Shown here in pieces: positions 18,943 to 27,944 of a DNA stretch of 64,000 bases. Numbering within the stretch: position 1 is the stretch's first letter; each line of letters starts with the position of its first letter. The stretch lies in assembly GCF_000718005.1 (NCBI RefSeq), contig NZ_JODV01000015.1; one strand, 5' to 3'. The translations under genes were made by a program, and so were the position numbers. The DNA is from Actinoalloteichus_B caeruleus (GTDB lineage: Bacteria; Actinomycetota; Actinomycetes; Mycobacteriales; Pseudonocardiaceae). The notes beneath the pieces were generated by a model, which was given only the letters and a program-made list of their open reading frames with translations, was not told the origin of the DNA and did not search any database.

Positions 18943-21900
18943 GTGAGGCCGACGCTCGAAGCACGTGGGCTCAAGGAAAGCCTGCTGCAGTACCTGTCGA
19001 CAACCTACGCCCTCAGCGACGAGGGCGCACGCGAGTCGCTGCACCGGTTCCTCGGGGATGAGACCTCCGGCATGTTCCGCGGCCCGTTCCTGCGCGTCCG
19101 CACGCCCTTCCGGACCGCGGATTCCAGCTGGCGGGAGCTGCTGGACTGGAAGCGCGAGGATGGTTGGACGCCGTACGCCCACCAGGCGGAGGCCTTCGCG
19201 CGGCTCAGCTCCTCGGCTGGTCGAACCCCGAGGCCCACCGTCATCACCACGGGCACTGGCTCTGGCAAGACCGAGGCCTTCCTCTACCCGATCCTTGACC
19301 ACTGCGTGCGGGAGAAGGCCGCCGGCCACGACGGGATCAAAGCGGTCTTCCTGTACCCGATGAACGCTCTCGCCACGGACCAGGCGCACCGTCTCAACAC
19401 CCTGCTTCTCGAGCACGAGACGCTGAGCGGGCTGCACGCGGGTCTGTACATCGGTGAACGAGCCGCGATCAAGTACGAGAAAGTCCACACCCGCCGCTCG
19501 GACATGTGGCTCTCGCCGCCCGACATCCTCATCACCAACTACAAGATGCTGGACCTGCTGCTGCAACGTTCCTCGGACGCTCCGCTGTGGGCCGGGGCGG
19601 ACGTTCGCTACGTCGTCGTGGACGAGTTCCACACCTACGACGGCGCGCAGGGCACGGATGTGGCGATGCTGCTGCGTCGGCTGGCTGCCGCTGTCGGGAC
19701 ACCCGAGCCCGCTCGTCCACTCGGCCGCATCTGCCCGGTGGCCACCTCCGCGACCTTGGTCTCCGATATCGGCGCCGACACCAGCGCCCTACTCGACGTC
19801 GCCACGCAGGTCTTCGGTACCGAGTTCACCTCCGACGCGGTGATCGGCGAGAACCGGCAGCCGGTCGACGAGTTCATCCCCGTCCAGGATTTCGATCCGG
19901 TCCTTCCGTTCCCCCTGCCCGAGCAGCTCGCCGCCCTGCCTGACCCGGGGACCGATGAGGAGGCGTTGGCGGATCTGGTCGAGGCGGTCACCGGAACACG
20001 AGATCTGAACCCGTTCGTACTCGGGGCGAACCTCAAGAAGCACATGCTCACCTCGGCGGTCCTACGGTCGCTGGACGGTGTGGTTCGGACGGGCTCCGAG
20101 ATCCTGGACATGATGTGGCGTACTGGCGCCCAGTCGTGGGTCCAGGCGATCACCCGTCATCCGGAGGTGGCGGCCAAAGCTCTTGCGCGGTTCGTGGCGC
20201 TGCTCTCGATGGCGCGTGACCCCGAATCCACTCCAGAACGATCGCGTCCGTTCGCGCATGTCGAGGTACACCAGTGGGCCCGCTCGGTGTCCCGGCTCGT
20301 CCGTGGCGTGTTGCCCTGGCCGAAGGCGGAGTTCCGGTGGGACACAGCCGGCACGAACGACGCGCAGGGCGCGAGCCATGGCCGTACCGCTCCGATGACG
20401 GTCGCGACATCCGGGCAGTCCGCGAACCTGTTCCTCCCCGCGATCTACTGCCGCGACTGCGGGCGTTCCGGATGGGCGGTGTTCTCCCCCGAGAGCGACG
20501 ACCAAGTGGTGGAGTTCGACAGTCACAAGATCCGGCGAGCCTCGACCAGTCAGGACAAGATCAGGGTCCGCAACCTGATCGCCGCGACCGACCGAGAAGC
20601 GCGTGACGGCTCCGGCATCGCACCGACGGCCGTAGCGGCCCGACCCAGCAGGGACAAGGGTGCACTCGCCCACGGCGCGGGTGGATTCGTGCGGGTGCTG
20701 GACGGCCCGGAACGTCGCCTGAGACCGCCCAGCCCGACGAAGGACTACGAACAGGCGACGGGGGAACCACGTCTGACAGCGCGCGACTCGACCTTCGTTC
20801 TAGTCAACGTCGGCGAAACCGCCAACACCGCGGCCGCTGAGGACTGGTGCCCGGCATGCGGAGAGCGCAACGCGATCCGGTATCTCGGAACTGGCGCCGC
20901 GGCCCTCGCGGCGGCATCGGTCACCCAGCTCTTCACCGGCGGAGAGCTCGACGAGGACCAGGCCGAGGACAAGACGTTGATGTTCAACGACTCGGTGCAG
21001 GACGCCGCGCACCGGGCGGGGTTCGTCGCCAGTCGTTCGTACACGTTCTCCCTGCGTGCGCTGCTGAAGAAGCACCTGTCCGAGGAACGGCCGACCTCCC
21101 TGAACGACCTGATCGCCGACGTTGTCGCGGCGACCACCGATCCGAGGACCTTGAGCGCTGTCGTACCAACCGACCTGCACGACCACCGGGGGGTGGAACG
21201 GCTGCTCTCGGGGCAGGGGCGAGGTGGTGATCTCAGGACCTGGCGGTTAGTCGGCGAGCGGCTCGCTTTCGAAGCGTTGATGGAGTTCGGTTTCCGGTCG
21301 CGCAACGGCCGTACCCTCGAGCTGACACGCACCGCCGCCGCCCAGGTACGAATCCCTGACACCGCCGCGGCGGTGGAGCTCGTCAAGGCCGCGCACCTTG
21401 AGAGCCAAGGAGGTGGTCTGGTTTTTGACGAGCAGGATGACCGGCGATACCTGGCGTTTCTGCGCGTACTCCTCGAGCGGTTGCGGACTCGTGGCGCGAT
21501 CAAGCACCGGTGGCTGGAAGGGTACCTGCGGGAAGCGGGCACCAGTCGGTACCACGTCTGGGGTGGCCGGCCGCCAGGGATGCGGGCGTTCCCGAAGGGC
21601 GTGGGGGCCCCGCGGTTTCTGCTCGGTCATCCCAAGGCCGCCAGTGAGTTCGACTTCGCTACTGGGCGACTGTCCTGGTATGAGCGTTGGGCGCAGCGGT
21701 GCCTGGAGCTGCCGCGCGAGCAGGTTCCGGCGTTCTGGGGACGGCTGCTGCCCGGGCTCGCCACCGCCGGTCTGCTGTCGGTCGGCACGCCCAAGGACAG
21801 CTCGGCCCGGATCTACGGCCTGCAACCGGGGCACATCGACATCCGGTTGTTGACCGACGACGAGGTGAACACGGCGTTCGTACGTTGCCCCGTGTGTTCC

Positions 21901-24900
21901 TGGGAGCAGACGGTGCACCCGTCACTGTTGGAGCAGTGGCACGGCCAGCCCTGCCCTTCCTACCGCTGCCGCACCGGCCGTCTCGTCGCCGGGGACCGTC
22001 CTGCCGAGCTGGGCATTCACCAGCGGGATCGCGACTACCGTGGTGACTACTACCGGCGGCTGTACCGGCGGGCCGGCACATACCAGGTCATCACCGCCGA
22101 GCACACCGGCATGCTCAGCCGACCTGAGCGTGAGCGGGTGGAGGCGGCGTTCAAACACGGATCCGGATTCAAGGATCCCAACGTGCTGTCGTGCACGCCC
22201 ACACTGGAAATGGGTATCGACATCGGTGACCTGTCGGCCGTCGTGCTGGCGGCGTTGCCGCGCCGCCCGGCCAGCTACGCGCAGCAGGTCGGCCGTGCGG
22301 GCCGCCGTACCGGGAACGCCTTCCTGCTGACGATTGCCGACCGCAGCCGCCGCGACCTTTACTTCCTGGACCAGCCCAGGGAAATGATCGACGGGCGGGT
22401 CCTGCCACCCGGATGTCACCTCTCCGCGATCGAGATCCTGCGTCGTCAGTACCTGGCACACGTGCTGGACCTCGCCGCTCGGGGTCGTCTGCTCCGGGGC
22501 GACGGTGTTCCGCTGCGTGCTCTGCCGCGACAGGCTCCCGCGCTGTTCGGTCCTTCCGGATACCTCGCTGACCTGGTAGAGGTGGCCCTCGCCCAAGGAG
22601 AACAGCTCGTCGAGGGGTTTCTGGCACTCTTCCCGGCAGGGGTGAACGAGGAGGCACAGGCCGACCTGCGGTCCTATGCGACGAGGGGGCTGCGGAGCGC
22701 CGTGGAGGAGGCTGAACGCGGCTGGCGGCGCAACGAGGACATTCTGCGTACGCGCCTGCGGATGATTGACGAAGCCCACGGTGAGCTGCACGAGTCCGAT
22801 CCTGAGCAGGCGCGCCAGAAAGCCGAACTCGACGCCGAACGGCGGGCGGTCGGCAAACGCCTGCTTGAGCATGGCATGACGCCCGCGCAGAACGCGATGT
22901 GCGATCTCGGGCTACTGCCGAACTACGCCCTGATCGACACCGTGACCACGCTGAACGCCACCCTCTACTGGTCCGAGGGTGCGGACCCTGCGACGGGGAA
23001 GGAGCGGTTCACCTCCAGACTCCGGTCCTATGACCGGCCCCGGCGGTACGCGTTGGCCGAGCTCGCGCCCGGCAACACCTTCTACGTCAACGGGTACAAA
23101 CACGAGATCACCGGACTGGAGATCGGCACGACCGTCCACCGCCAGTGGCAGCACTGGAGGTTCTGCCAGGACTGTGGCTTCGTGCGCACGGAGAACGCGG
23201 TCGAGGACCGGTCACCCTGCCCGCGGTGCGGCAGCGCGCGCATCGCCGACGACGGCTCGTGCCTGCATCGGGTGGTCGAGCCGGCTGTCGTCACCTCGAG
23301 GGGCAAGCGCGAGGATGCGCGGATCGGCGATGACAAGGACGACCGCGACCGGCGGTTCTACACCGTCATCGACGCGGTGGACATCCCGCTCGACGCGATC
23401 GAGCCCGGCACGTCGTGGCGCCACGCGACGCAGACATTCGGTGTCGACTTCTGCCGGAGTGCCACGGTCCGGCGTGTCAATGTGGGTCTCACGCGTTTCG
23501 ACAGGAGTCTGGAGGACGACCTGGCCGGGCAGCCGGTTCGGCTGAGCCCATTCCATGTGTGTACCGGCTGCGGTGCGGCGACAGCGGACGGGAAACCCGT
23601 CTTCGACCACGACACGGATGCCTTGACCTCGTCCGCGGCCCGCAACCCGAAGGTCAAGCACCACCAGCCCTGGTGTCCGCTTCGGCGGGGAAGACGTCAG
23701 GGGAACGTGGAGCAGGTGCCGGTACTGCTCGCGCACCAGCTGCGTACCGAGGCGCTGCGCGTGCTGCTGCCCGCGGCGACCGTGCTCATCGACGAGAAGG
23801 CGTACTCGTTCCGCGCCGCCCTCCGGCTGGGCGTGGACAGGCACTTCGGTGGAGACCCCCAACATCTGGACACGACCGTGGCGTCGATGCCGGACCCGGA
23901 GACGGGGGAGCGGCGCCACTTCCTCGTTCTCTTCGACCGGCTGCCCGGCGGCACGGGATACCTGCACAGGCTCACCGATCCACTTGCGTTCAGGGCTACT
24001 CTGGCCGACGCCCGCCGGACCCTGCTCACCTGCCAGTGCAAGGACGAGGGCCGGCTTGCCTGCCACCGGTGCCTGCACCGTTACACCGACGAGCGTTACC
24101 AGGACATCGTCTCCCGCCGTGAGGCCCTGGAGATCCTCGGTGACCTCCTGGGCACCGTCGACGACCACGGTAGGACTCTTGCCGATACGTGGGCGGTGGA
24201 GAAGGTTCCGCACACCGGGTTGATTGGCCTGGACAAGCAGGTGGAGTCTGACCTTGAGGCCCGGTTCCTGGCGGCATTACGTGGATGGGTTCACACTGAC
24301 GAGAACGCCACACTGGACGAGGATGGCCGGGCCAGTGGCTACCTCCGGTTCGCGGATACCCACGGCGTCATCAACTGGCGTTTGACGGCGCAGCAGGACC
24401 TGGACCGCACCCGCACGGACTTCACGTTCGAGCGGGTCGACGGTCCGAGGCACAGCGTGACTGTCTACCTGGACGGCCACCGTTACCACGCGACCCCGCG
24501 CCACAACCGGTTGGCAGATGACTGCGACAAGCGCAACCAGCTACGCATCGACGGACGAGTGGTTTTCCAGATCACGTGGGATGACCTCGACCTGTTCGAG
24601 CAACGAAACACGCGGACCAAGCCGGTGTGGCCTCCGTACCGGGGACGTGCTCAGGACGCTGCCAAGGGACTTTACGAAGTCTCGGGCGGACAGCGCGCCC
24701 AGCTGGCGGACGCCGTGTTCGTCAACCCGATCAGCTCCCTGCTCGCCTACCTACGACGTCCCGACCCGATGCTGTGGGCACGGCGCGCCAAAGCCTTGGT
24801 GGCAGGACTGCTGGCGACCTCACCCACCCCGGTCCACCAAGGAGTCGATCGGGCCGGCGTGGAGGTAGCGCTGCGGGCCGAGCTCGCCGGACGTGAGGTC

Positions 24901-25659
24901 GACGTGGCCTCCGCGAACGCGGGACCGTGGCACGTCATGCGTGGCACTGACCAGAGTGGGTTGCCTCTCGTCTTCGCCTTCGACACCCACGACGAGGCTT
25001 CCGAGGGCGAGACACGCTGGAGCGCCATCGCCATCCTCGACGACAGCGCCGAGGCGCTGCGGGCCGACGAGAACAAGCTTCGCTGGCGTTCCTGGCTCTA
25101 CTGGACGAACCTGCTGCAGTTCCTCTCCCATGCGGAGGGCGACGGCGTGCAACTCACCACCGGCCGGGCTCCCGCATTTCCGGTCGAGACCCTCCACGTG
25201 TGCGGCGGCAGGGAAAAGCTCAGTCTCCCCCCCGAACCCACAACGCCGCGAGAGAACGCGGAATCGGACCACGCACTGTCAGTCACCGCACAGGGCGTAG
25301 CACGTCTGCCGAGGGACGCCTCATGGGATGAGGAAATCCTGCCAATCCTCGAGGAGGACGAACCGGAGTCAGCGCTGACCAGACTTGCCGCGCTACTGGC
25401 CGAACACGGCAAACGGGCACCTGTGTTCGGCCATGAACTCGGCGAGCCGCGTTGGCAGGCGGATTTCGCATGGCCGGATTCCCGTGTCCGTGTCGCCGTA
25501 GTCAGCGAACCCGAAGGCGATCACGACGTGGAGGCGATGAACCGCGATCGCGCGTACGTGGAGGCCGGATGGACGGCTCGTTCCGCGCACGACTGGCTCG
25601 ACCACCTCGACTCGCTCCTCGACCTGCTCCCCGACGCGGAAGGTACCGCCGCCCCATGA
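18943..25659 (+). CDS. Giant DEAD/DEAH helicase with MZB (DUF1998) zinc region and Vsr/DUF559-like nuclease segment
   Basis: 2238 residues from GTG 18943 (4-nt GTGA overlap, CAGGAGG upstream). Helicase motifs: TTGTGSGKTEAFLYP (about 104), VVDEFHTYDG (about 227), SATLV (about 269), then after a long insert TPTLEMGIDIGD and QQVGRAGRR (about 1087-1120). Cysteine clusters follow: CQDCGF, CPRCG, CTGCG and CQCKDEGRLACHRCLHRY (about 1406-1705), which with GGTGYLHRL define the MrfA-type zinc-binding domain. Near 1840, YLDGHRYH, a later Asp-x-x-Lys-Arg and QITWDDL resemble the DG-H-D-K pattern of Vsr/DUF559 nucleases. DISARM DrmA (helicase) and DrmB (DUF1998) are separate proteins, so this may be a fused equivalent with its own nuclease. 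Nuclease activity is inferred. Confidence 0.85.
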   Translation: MRPTLEARGLKESLLQYLSTTYALSDEGARESLHRFLGDETSGMFRGPFLRVRTPFRTADSSWRELLDWKREDGWTPYAHQAEAFARLSSSAGRTPRPTVITTGTGSGKTEAFLYPILDHCVREKAAGHDGIKAVFLYPMNALATDQAHRLNTLLLEHETLSGLHAGLYIGERAAIKYEKVHTRRSDMWLSPPDILITNYKMLDLLLQRSSDAPLWAGADVRYVVVDEFHTYDGAQGTDVAMLLRRLAAAVGTPEPARPLGRICPVATSATLVSDIGADTSALLDVATQVFGTEFTSDAVIGENRQPVDEFIPVQDFDPVLPFPLPEQLAALPDPGTDEEALADLVEAVTGTRDLNPFVLGANLKKHMLTSAVLRSLDGVVRTGSEILDMMWRTGAQSWVQAITRHPEVAAKALARFVALLSMARDPESTPERSRPFAHVEVHQWARSVSRLVRGVLPWPKAEFRWDTAGTNDAQGASHGRTAPMTVATSGQSANLFLPAIYCRDCGRSGWAVFSPESDDQVVEFDSHKIRRASTSQDKIRVRNLIAATDREARDGSGIAPTAVAARPSRDKGALAHGAGGFVRVLDGPERRLRPPSPTKDYEQATGEPRLTARDSTFVLVNVGETANTAAAEDWCPACGERNAIRYLGTGAAALAAASVTQLFTGGELDEDQAEDKTLMFNDSVQDAAHRAGFVASRSYTFSLRALLKKHLSEERPTSLNDLIADVVAATTDPRTLSAVVPTDLHDHRGVERLLSGQGRGGDLRTWRLVGERLAFEALMEFGFRSRNGRTLELTRTAAAQVRIPDTAAAVELVKAAHLESQGGGLVFDEQDDRRYLAFLRVLLERLRTRGAIKHRWLEGYLREAGTSRYHVWGGRPPGMRAFPKGVGAPRFLLGHPKAASEFDFATGRLSWYERWAQRCLELPREQVPAFWGRLLPGLATAGLLSVGTPKDSSARIYGLQPGHIDIRLLTDDEVNTAFVRCPVCSWEQTVHPSLLEQWHGQPCPSYRCRTGRLVAGDRPAELGIHQRDRDYRGDYYRRLYRRAGTYQVITAEHTGMLSRPERERVEAAFKHGSGFKDPNVLSCTPTLEMGIDIGDLSAVVLAALPRRPASYAQQVGRAGRRTGNAFLLTIADRSRRDLYFLDQPREMIDGRVLPPGCHLSAIEILRRQYLAHVLDLAARGRLLRGDGVPLRALPRQAPALFGPSGYLADLVEVALAQGEQLVEGFLALFPAGVNEEAQADLRSYATRGLRSAVEEAERGWRRNEDILRTRLRMIDEAHGELHESDPEQARQKAELDAERRAVGKRLLEHGMTPAQNAMCDLGLLPNYALIDTVTTLNATLYWSEGADPATGKERFTSRLRSYDRPRRYALAELAPGNTFYVNGYKHEITGLEIGTTVHRQWQHWRFCQDCGFVRTENAVEDRSPCPRCGSARIADDGSCLHRVVEPAVVTSRGKREDARIGDDKDDRDRRFYTVIDAVDIPLDAIEPGTSWRHATQTFGVDFCRSATVRRVNVGLTRFDRSLEDDLAGQPVRLSPFHVCTGCGAATADGKPVFDHDTDALTSSAARNPKVKHHQPWCPLRRGRRQGNVEQVPVLLAHQLRTEALRVLLPAATVLIDEKAYSFRAALRLGVDRHFGGDPQHLDTTVASMPDPETGERRHFLVLFDRLPGGTGYLHRLTDPLAFRATLADARRTLLTCQCKDEGRLACHRCLHRYTDERYQDIVSRREALEILGDLLGTVDDHGRTLADTWAVEKVPHTGLIGLDKQVESDLEARFLAALRGWVHTDENATLDEDGRASGYLRFADTHGVINWRLTAQQDLDRTRTDFTFERVDGPRHSVTVYLDGHRYHATPRHNRLADDCDKRNQLRIDGRVVFQITWDDLDLFEQRNTRTKPVWPPYRGRAQDAAKGLYEVSGGQRAQLADAVFVNPISSLLAYLRRPDPMLWARRAKALVAGLLATSPTPVHQGVDRAGVEVALRAELAGREVDVASANAGPWHVMRGTDQSGLPLVFAFDTHDEASEGETRWSAIAILDDSAEALRADENKLRWRSWLYWTNLLQFLSHAEGDGVQLTTGRAPAFPVETLHVCGGREKLSLPPEPTTPRENAESDHALSVTAQGVARLPRDASWDEEILPILEEDEPESALTRLAALLAEHGKRAPVFGHELGEPRWQADFAWPDSRVRVAVVSEPEGDHDVEAMNRDRAYVEAGWTARSAHDWLDHLDSLLDLLPDAEGTAAP

Positions 25660-27944
25660 CCGCACGGATCAGCCTCTACCAGAAGGCCGAACAGGAGCTG
25701 TACAAGCTCGACCGTTCGGTGAAGGCGAAGTTCTACGACTTCTGCCACCTCTTCCGGGACAACCCCGACCACCCTGGTCTCGACCTCAAGCCGCTCAAAG
25801 GTGATCGCCGGGTCTTCCGTGCCAAGATCGATCAGTCCTACCGCGCGCTGCTCGCCAAGACGGGCGTTGACGAGCGGGGACGGGAGAACTGGCTCGTCAT
25901 CGCTGTCCGCCACCGCAAGAACGTGTACGAGGAGCTGTCCGTCGCGGTCAACCGGGTGACCGGCGAGATCGAGTTCGTAGACCTGTCGGTGGTCGGTGAA
26001 AGCGTGCTGAGGCGAGCCGGCGTGACGCTCACACCCGTCGAAGTGGAAGCCGAAGGACCCCGAACCACACCAGCCACGCCGAGCGAACCCCTGACCCCGC
26101 TTCTCACCAACATCACCGCCGAGGACCTGCGCGGCCTCGGCGTCGCGGAGCAACTGATCGACCTGGCCCTCGCCGTCACCGACAGCGGTGAGCTCGACCA
26201 GCTGCTCTCGGGCGCACCGCTGCTGTCCAAGGACGTCCTCTACGGTCTCGCGGCGGGCATGCCGATGGACGACGTCCGTCGGGAGATCACGGCCCAGGTC
26301 GAGGTCGAACTCGGCAACGACTACGCCGACAACCTCAGCGCGGCCGTCGCGCGCACCACGGTCACCACCTTCGACGAGGAACTCAAGGCCGCGATCGAGG
26401 AGGGTGACTTCCGTGCCTGGAAGATCTTCCTCCACCCCAGTCAGGCCAAGCTCGTCCGCCGCCACTACAACGGACCAGCCCGCGTCTCCGGGGGGCCAGG
26501 AACCGGTAAGACCATCGTCGCCCTGCACAGGGTCAAGCACCTAGCGGAACAGTTGCCGCCAGGGTCAACCCAGCCGATCCTGCTGACCACCTTCACGAAG
26601 AACCTCACCACCGACCTGCGGGCCCGCCTTGCCTCGCTGCTGGAGCCCGAACTGCTGGACCGCGTCGAGATCACCCACATTGACCAGCTCGCCGCGCGGG
26701 TCCTCAGTGAGAACAGCGGCGTCGGCATCAGCAGGCAACGTGTCTACGACACCGTGGCGCTCAACATTCTCCGTCAGATGCTCGCCGAAATCGACGAGCA
26801 ACACTGGAACGCCGAATTCCTTCTGGAGGAATGGGACCAAGTAGTTCTCGGTCAATCATTGAACACCCGCAAGGCGTACTTCGACGCCCGGCGCGCGGGC
26901 CGCGGGCGTTCGCTCACCCGCCCCGAACGCAACCAAGTCTGGAAACTGCTGGAACAGTTCACGGCGCGCCTGGAGAAGGAAGGTGTGGAAACCTGGGGCC
27001 AAGCGGCGGAACGGGCCGCTCGCTTCGAGATGGAGCGGGCCGCGAGAATCGAGGAACGGCAGAACAACCAGGCTGTTGGTGGGGGTGACACGGCGCAGCC
27101 GGACGACAGTTCCGGCAGGCGCTACCTCCGCCACCGTTACCAGCACGTCGTCGTCGACGAGGCGCAGGATCTCCGCGCCGCTCACTGGAAGATGTTGCGT
27201 GCGATGGTTCCGAGGAGACCGAATGACCTGTTCATCGCGGGTGACACCCACCAACGCATCTACGACCACCAGGTCACCCTCGGGACGGTGGGCATCAACA
27301 TTCGTGGGCGTTCCACACGACTGACCCTCAGCTACCGCACCACGCGGGAAATCCTCGCTCGTGCGATCGGAGTCGTCGACCCGCGGAAGGTCTCCTACGA
27401 CAACCTTGACGATGGTGCCGACACCCTCGACGGCTACCGCTCGGTGCTCACTGGTCCGACCCCTGACCTGGTGGCCTGCCAATCGTGGGACGACGAACTG
27501 GTTCGGCTCGGCGCGGTCCTGACGAGCTGGCGCGCGGAAATGTCCACCGGAGACAACGGAGTTCGGCGCGACCCACGAGGTGACGTGGCCGTCTGCGTGG
27601 CGGAACGCGACATGGTCAGCCAGGTCATGCACTACCTCGCGACGCAGGTCGGGATCAGTTGCGCGGAACTGTCCAAGGACGGCCCCAAAGGGGATGGCGA
27701 GGTTCACGTCGGCACCATGCACCGGTTCAAGGGACTTGAGTACCAGAAGCTGGCGATAGTCGGCGTGCGCGACGGCGTCATTCCCCGCACGGCCGTGATC
27801 GAGCGTTACCGAGAGGAGGACCACCAGCGCGCGGCTCGTGAGGAGCGTAAAGCACGTTCCCTGCTGTTCGTTGCCGCCACCCGTGCCCGCGACACGCTGC
27901 GGATCAGCTGGCACGGCAAGCCCAGCCCATACCTGCCCCTGTGA
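25656..27944 (+). CDS. RelE/ParE-like domain fused to UvrD-type helicase
   Basis: 762 residues from ATG 25656, overlapping the giant helicase stop (ATGA). Residues 1-95 look like a RelE/ParE toxin fold: ISLYQKAEQELYKLDRSVKA, LKPLKG, VFRAKIDQSYRALLAK and VIAVRHRKNVYE. A linker follows. The UvrD part has Walker A GGPGTGKTIVALH (about 279), VVVDEAQDL (about 500), TLSYRTTREILARA, TMHRFKGLEYQKLAIVG and VAATRARDTLRISW near the C-terminus. It is a superfamily 1 3'-5' helicase candidate. In a phage-defence operon the RelE-like part could be an abortive effector or only an RNA/DNA-binding module; no antitoxin gene is adjacent. It is the last gene of the unit. Confidence 0.85.
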   Translation: MTARISLYQKAEQELYKLDRSVKAKFYDFCHLFRDNPDHPGLDLKPLKGDRRVFRAKIDQSYRALLAKTGVDERGRENWLVIAVRHRKNVYEELSVAVNRVTGEIEFVDLSVVGESVLRRAGVTLTPVEVEAEGPRTTPATPSEPLTPLLTNITAEDLRGLGVAEQLIDLALAVTDSGELDQLLSGAPLLSKDVLYGLAAGMPMDDVRREITAQVEVELGNDYADNLSAAVARTTVTTFDEELKAAIEEGDFRAWKIFLHPSQAKLVRRHYNGPARVSGGPGTGKTIVALHRVKHLAEQLPPGSTQPILLTTFTKNLTTDLRARLASLLEPELLDRVEITHIDQLAARVLSENSGVGISRQRVYDTVALNILRQMLAEIDEQHWNAEFLLEEWDQVVLGQSLNTRKAYFDARRAGRGRSLTRPERNQVWKLLEQFTARLEKEGVETWGQAAERAARFEMERAARIEERQNNQAVGGGDTAQPDDSSGRRYLRHRYQHVVVDEAQDLRAAHWKMLRAMVPRRPNDLFIAGDTHQRIYDHQVTLGTVGINIRGRSTRLTLSYRTTREILARAIGVVDPRKVSYDNLDDGADTLDGYRSVLTGPTPDLVACQSWDDELVRLGAVLTSWRAEMSTGDNGVRRDPRGDVAVCVAERDMVSQVMHYLATQVGISCAELSKDGPKGDGEVHVGTMHRFKGLEYQKLAIVGVRDGVIPRTAVIERYREEDHQRAAREERKARSLLFVAATRARDTLRISWHGKPSPYLPL

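Larger units (their letters stand above)
13500..18946 (+). pseudogene. Giant N6-adenine DNA methyltransferase (DrmMI/PglX-like), broken by a 20-bp duplication and an amber codon
   Basis: The gene begins at ATG 13500, overlapping the SNF2 stop. The frame is lost at a perfect 20-bp tandem duplication (15229-15268); as it stands it ends at 15350. The downstream frame runs to TAG 18524-18526 and then continues open in the same frame to TGA 18944-18946. Removing one repeat copy and reading through TAG gives exactly 1809 codons. Methyltransferase motif I is CEPALGSGAFLNEAI (about residue 637) and motif IV is GNPPW (about 1129). The roughly 490-residue gap between them is long for the Eco57I class. 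The 560-residue N-terminus is unassigned. In DISARM or BREX such an enzyme marks self DNA. Fragments may still be made, and ribosomal re-initiation at TTG 18572 is possible. Confidence 0.85.

Noticed and set aside
18572..18946. Independent 124-residue gene between methyltransferase and helicase
   Set aside because: It begins only with TTG, is in frame with the methyltransferase across TAG 18524, and completes its length; I treat it as the split-off C-terminus.
13500..18946. Calling the system BREX type 2 because of kinase and PglX-like methylase
   Set aside because: No PglZ alkaline-phosphatase-like or BrxC/PglY ATPase gene is present; SNF2 plus DUF1998 fits DISARM better.
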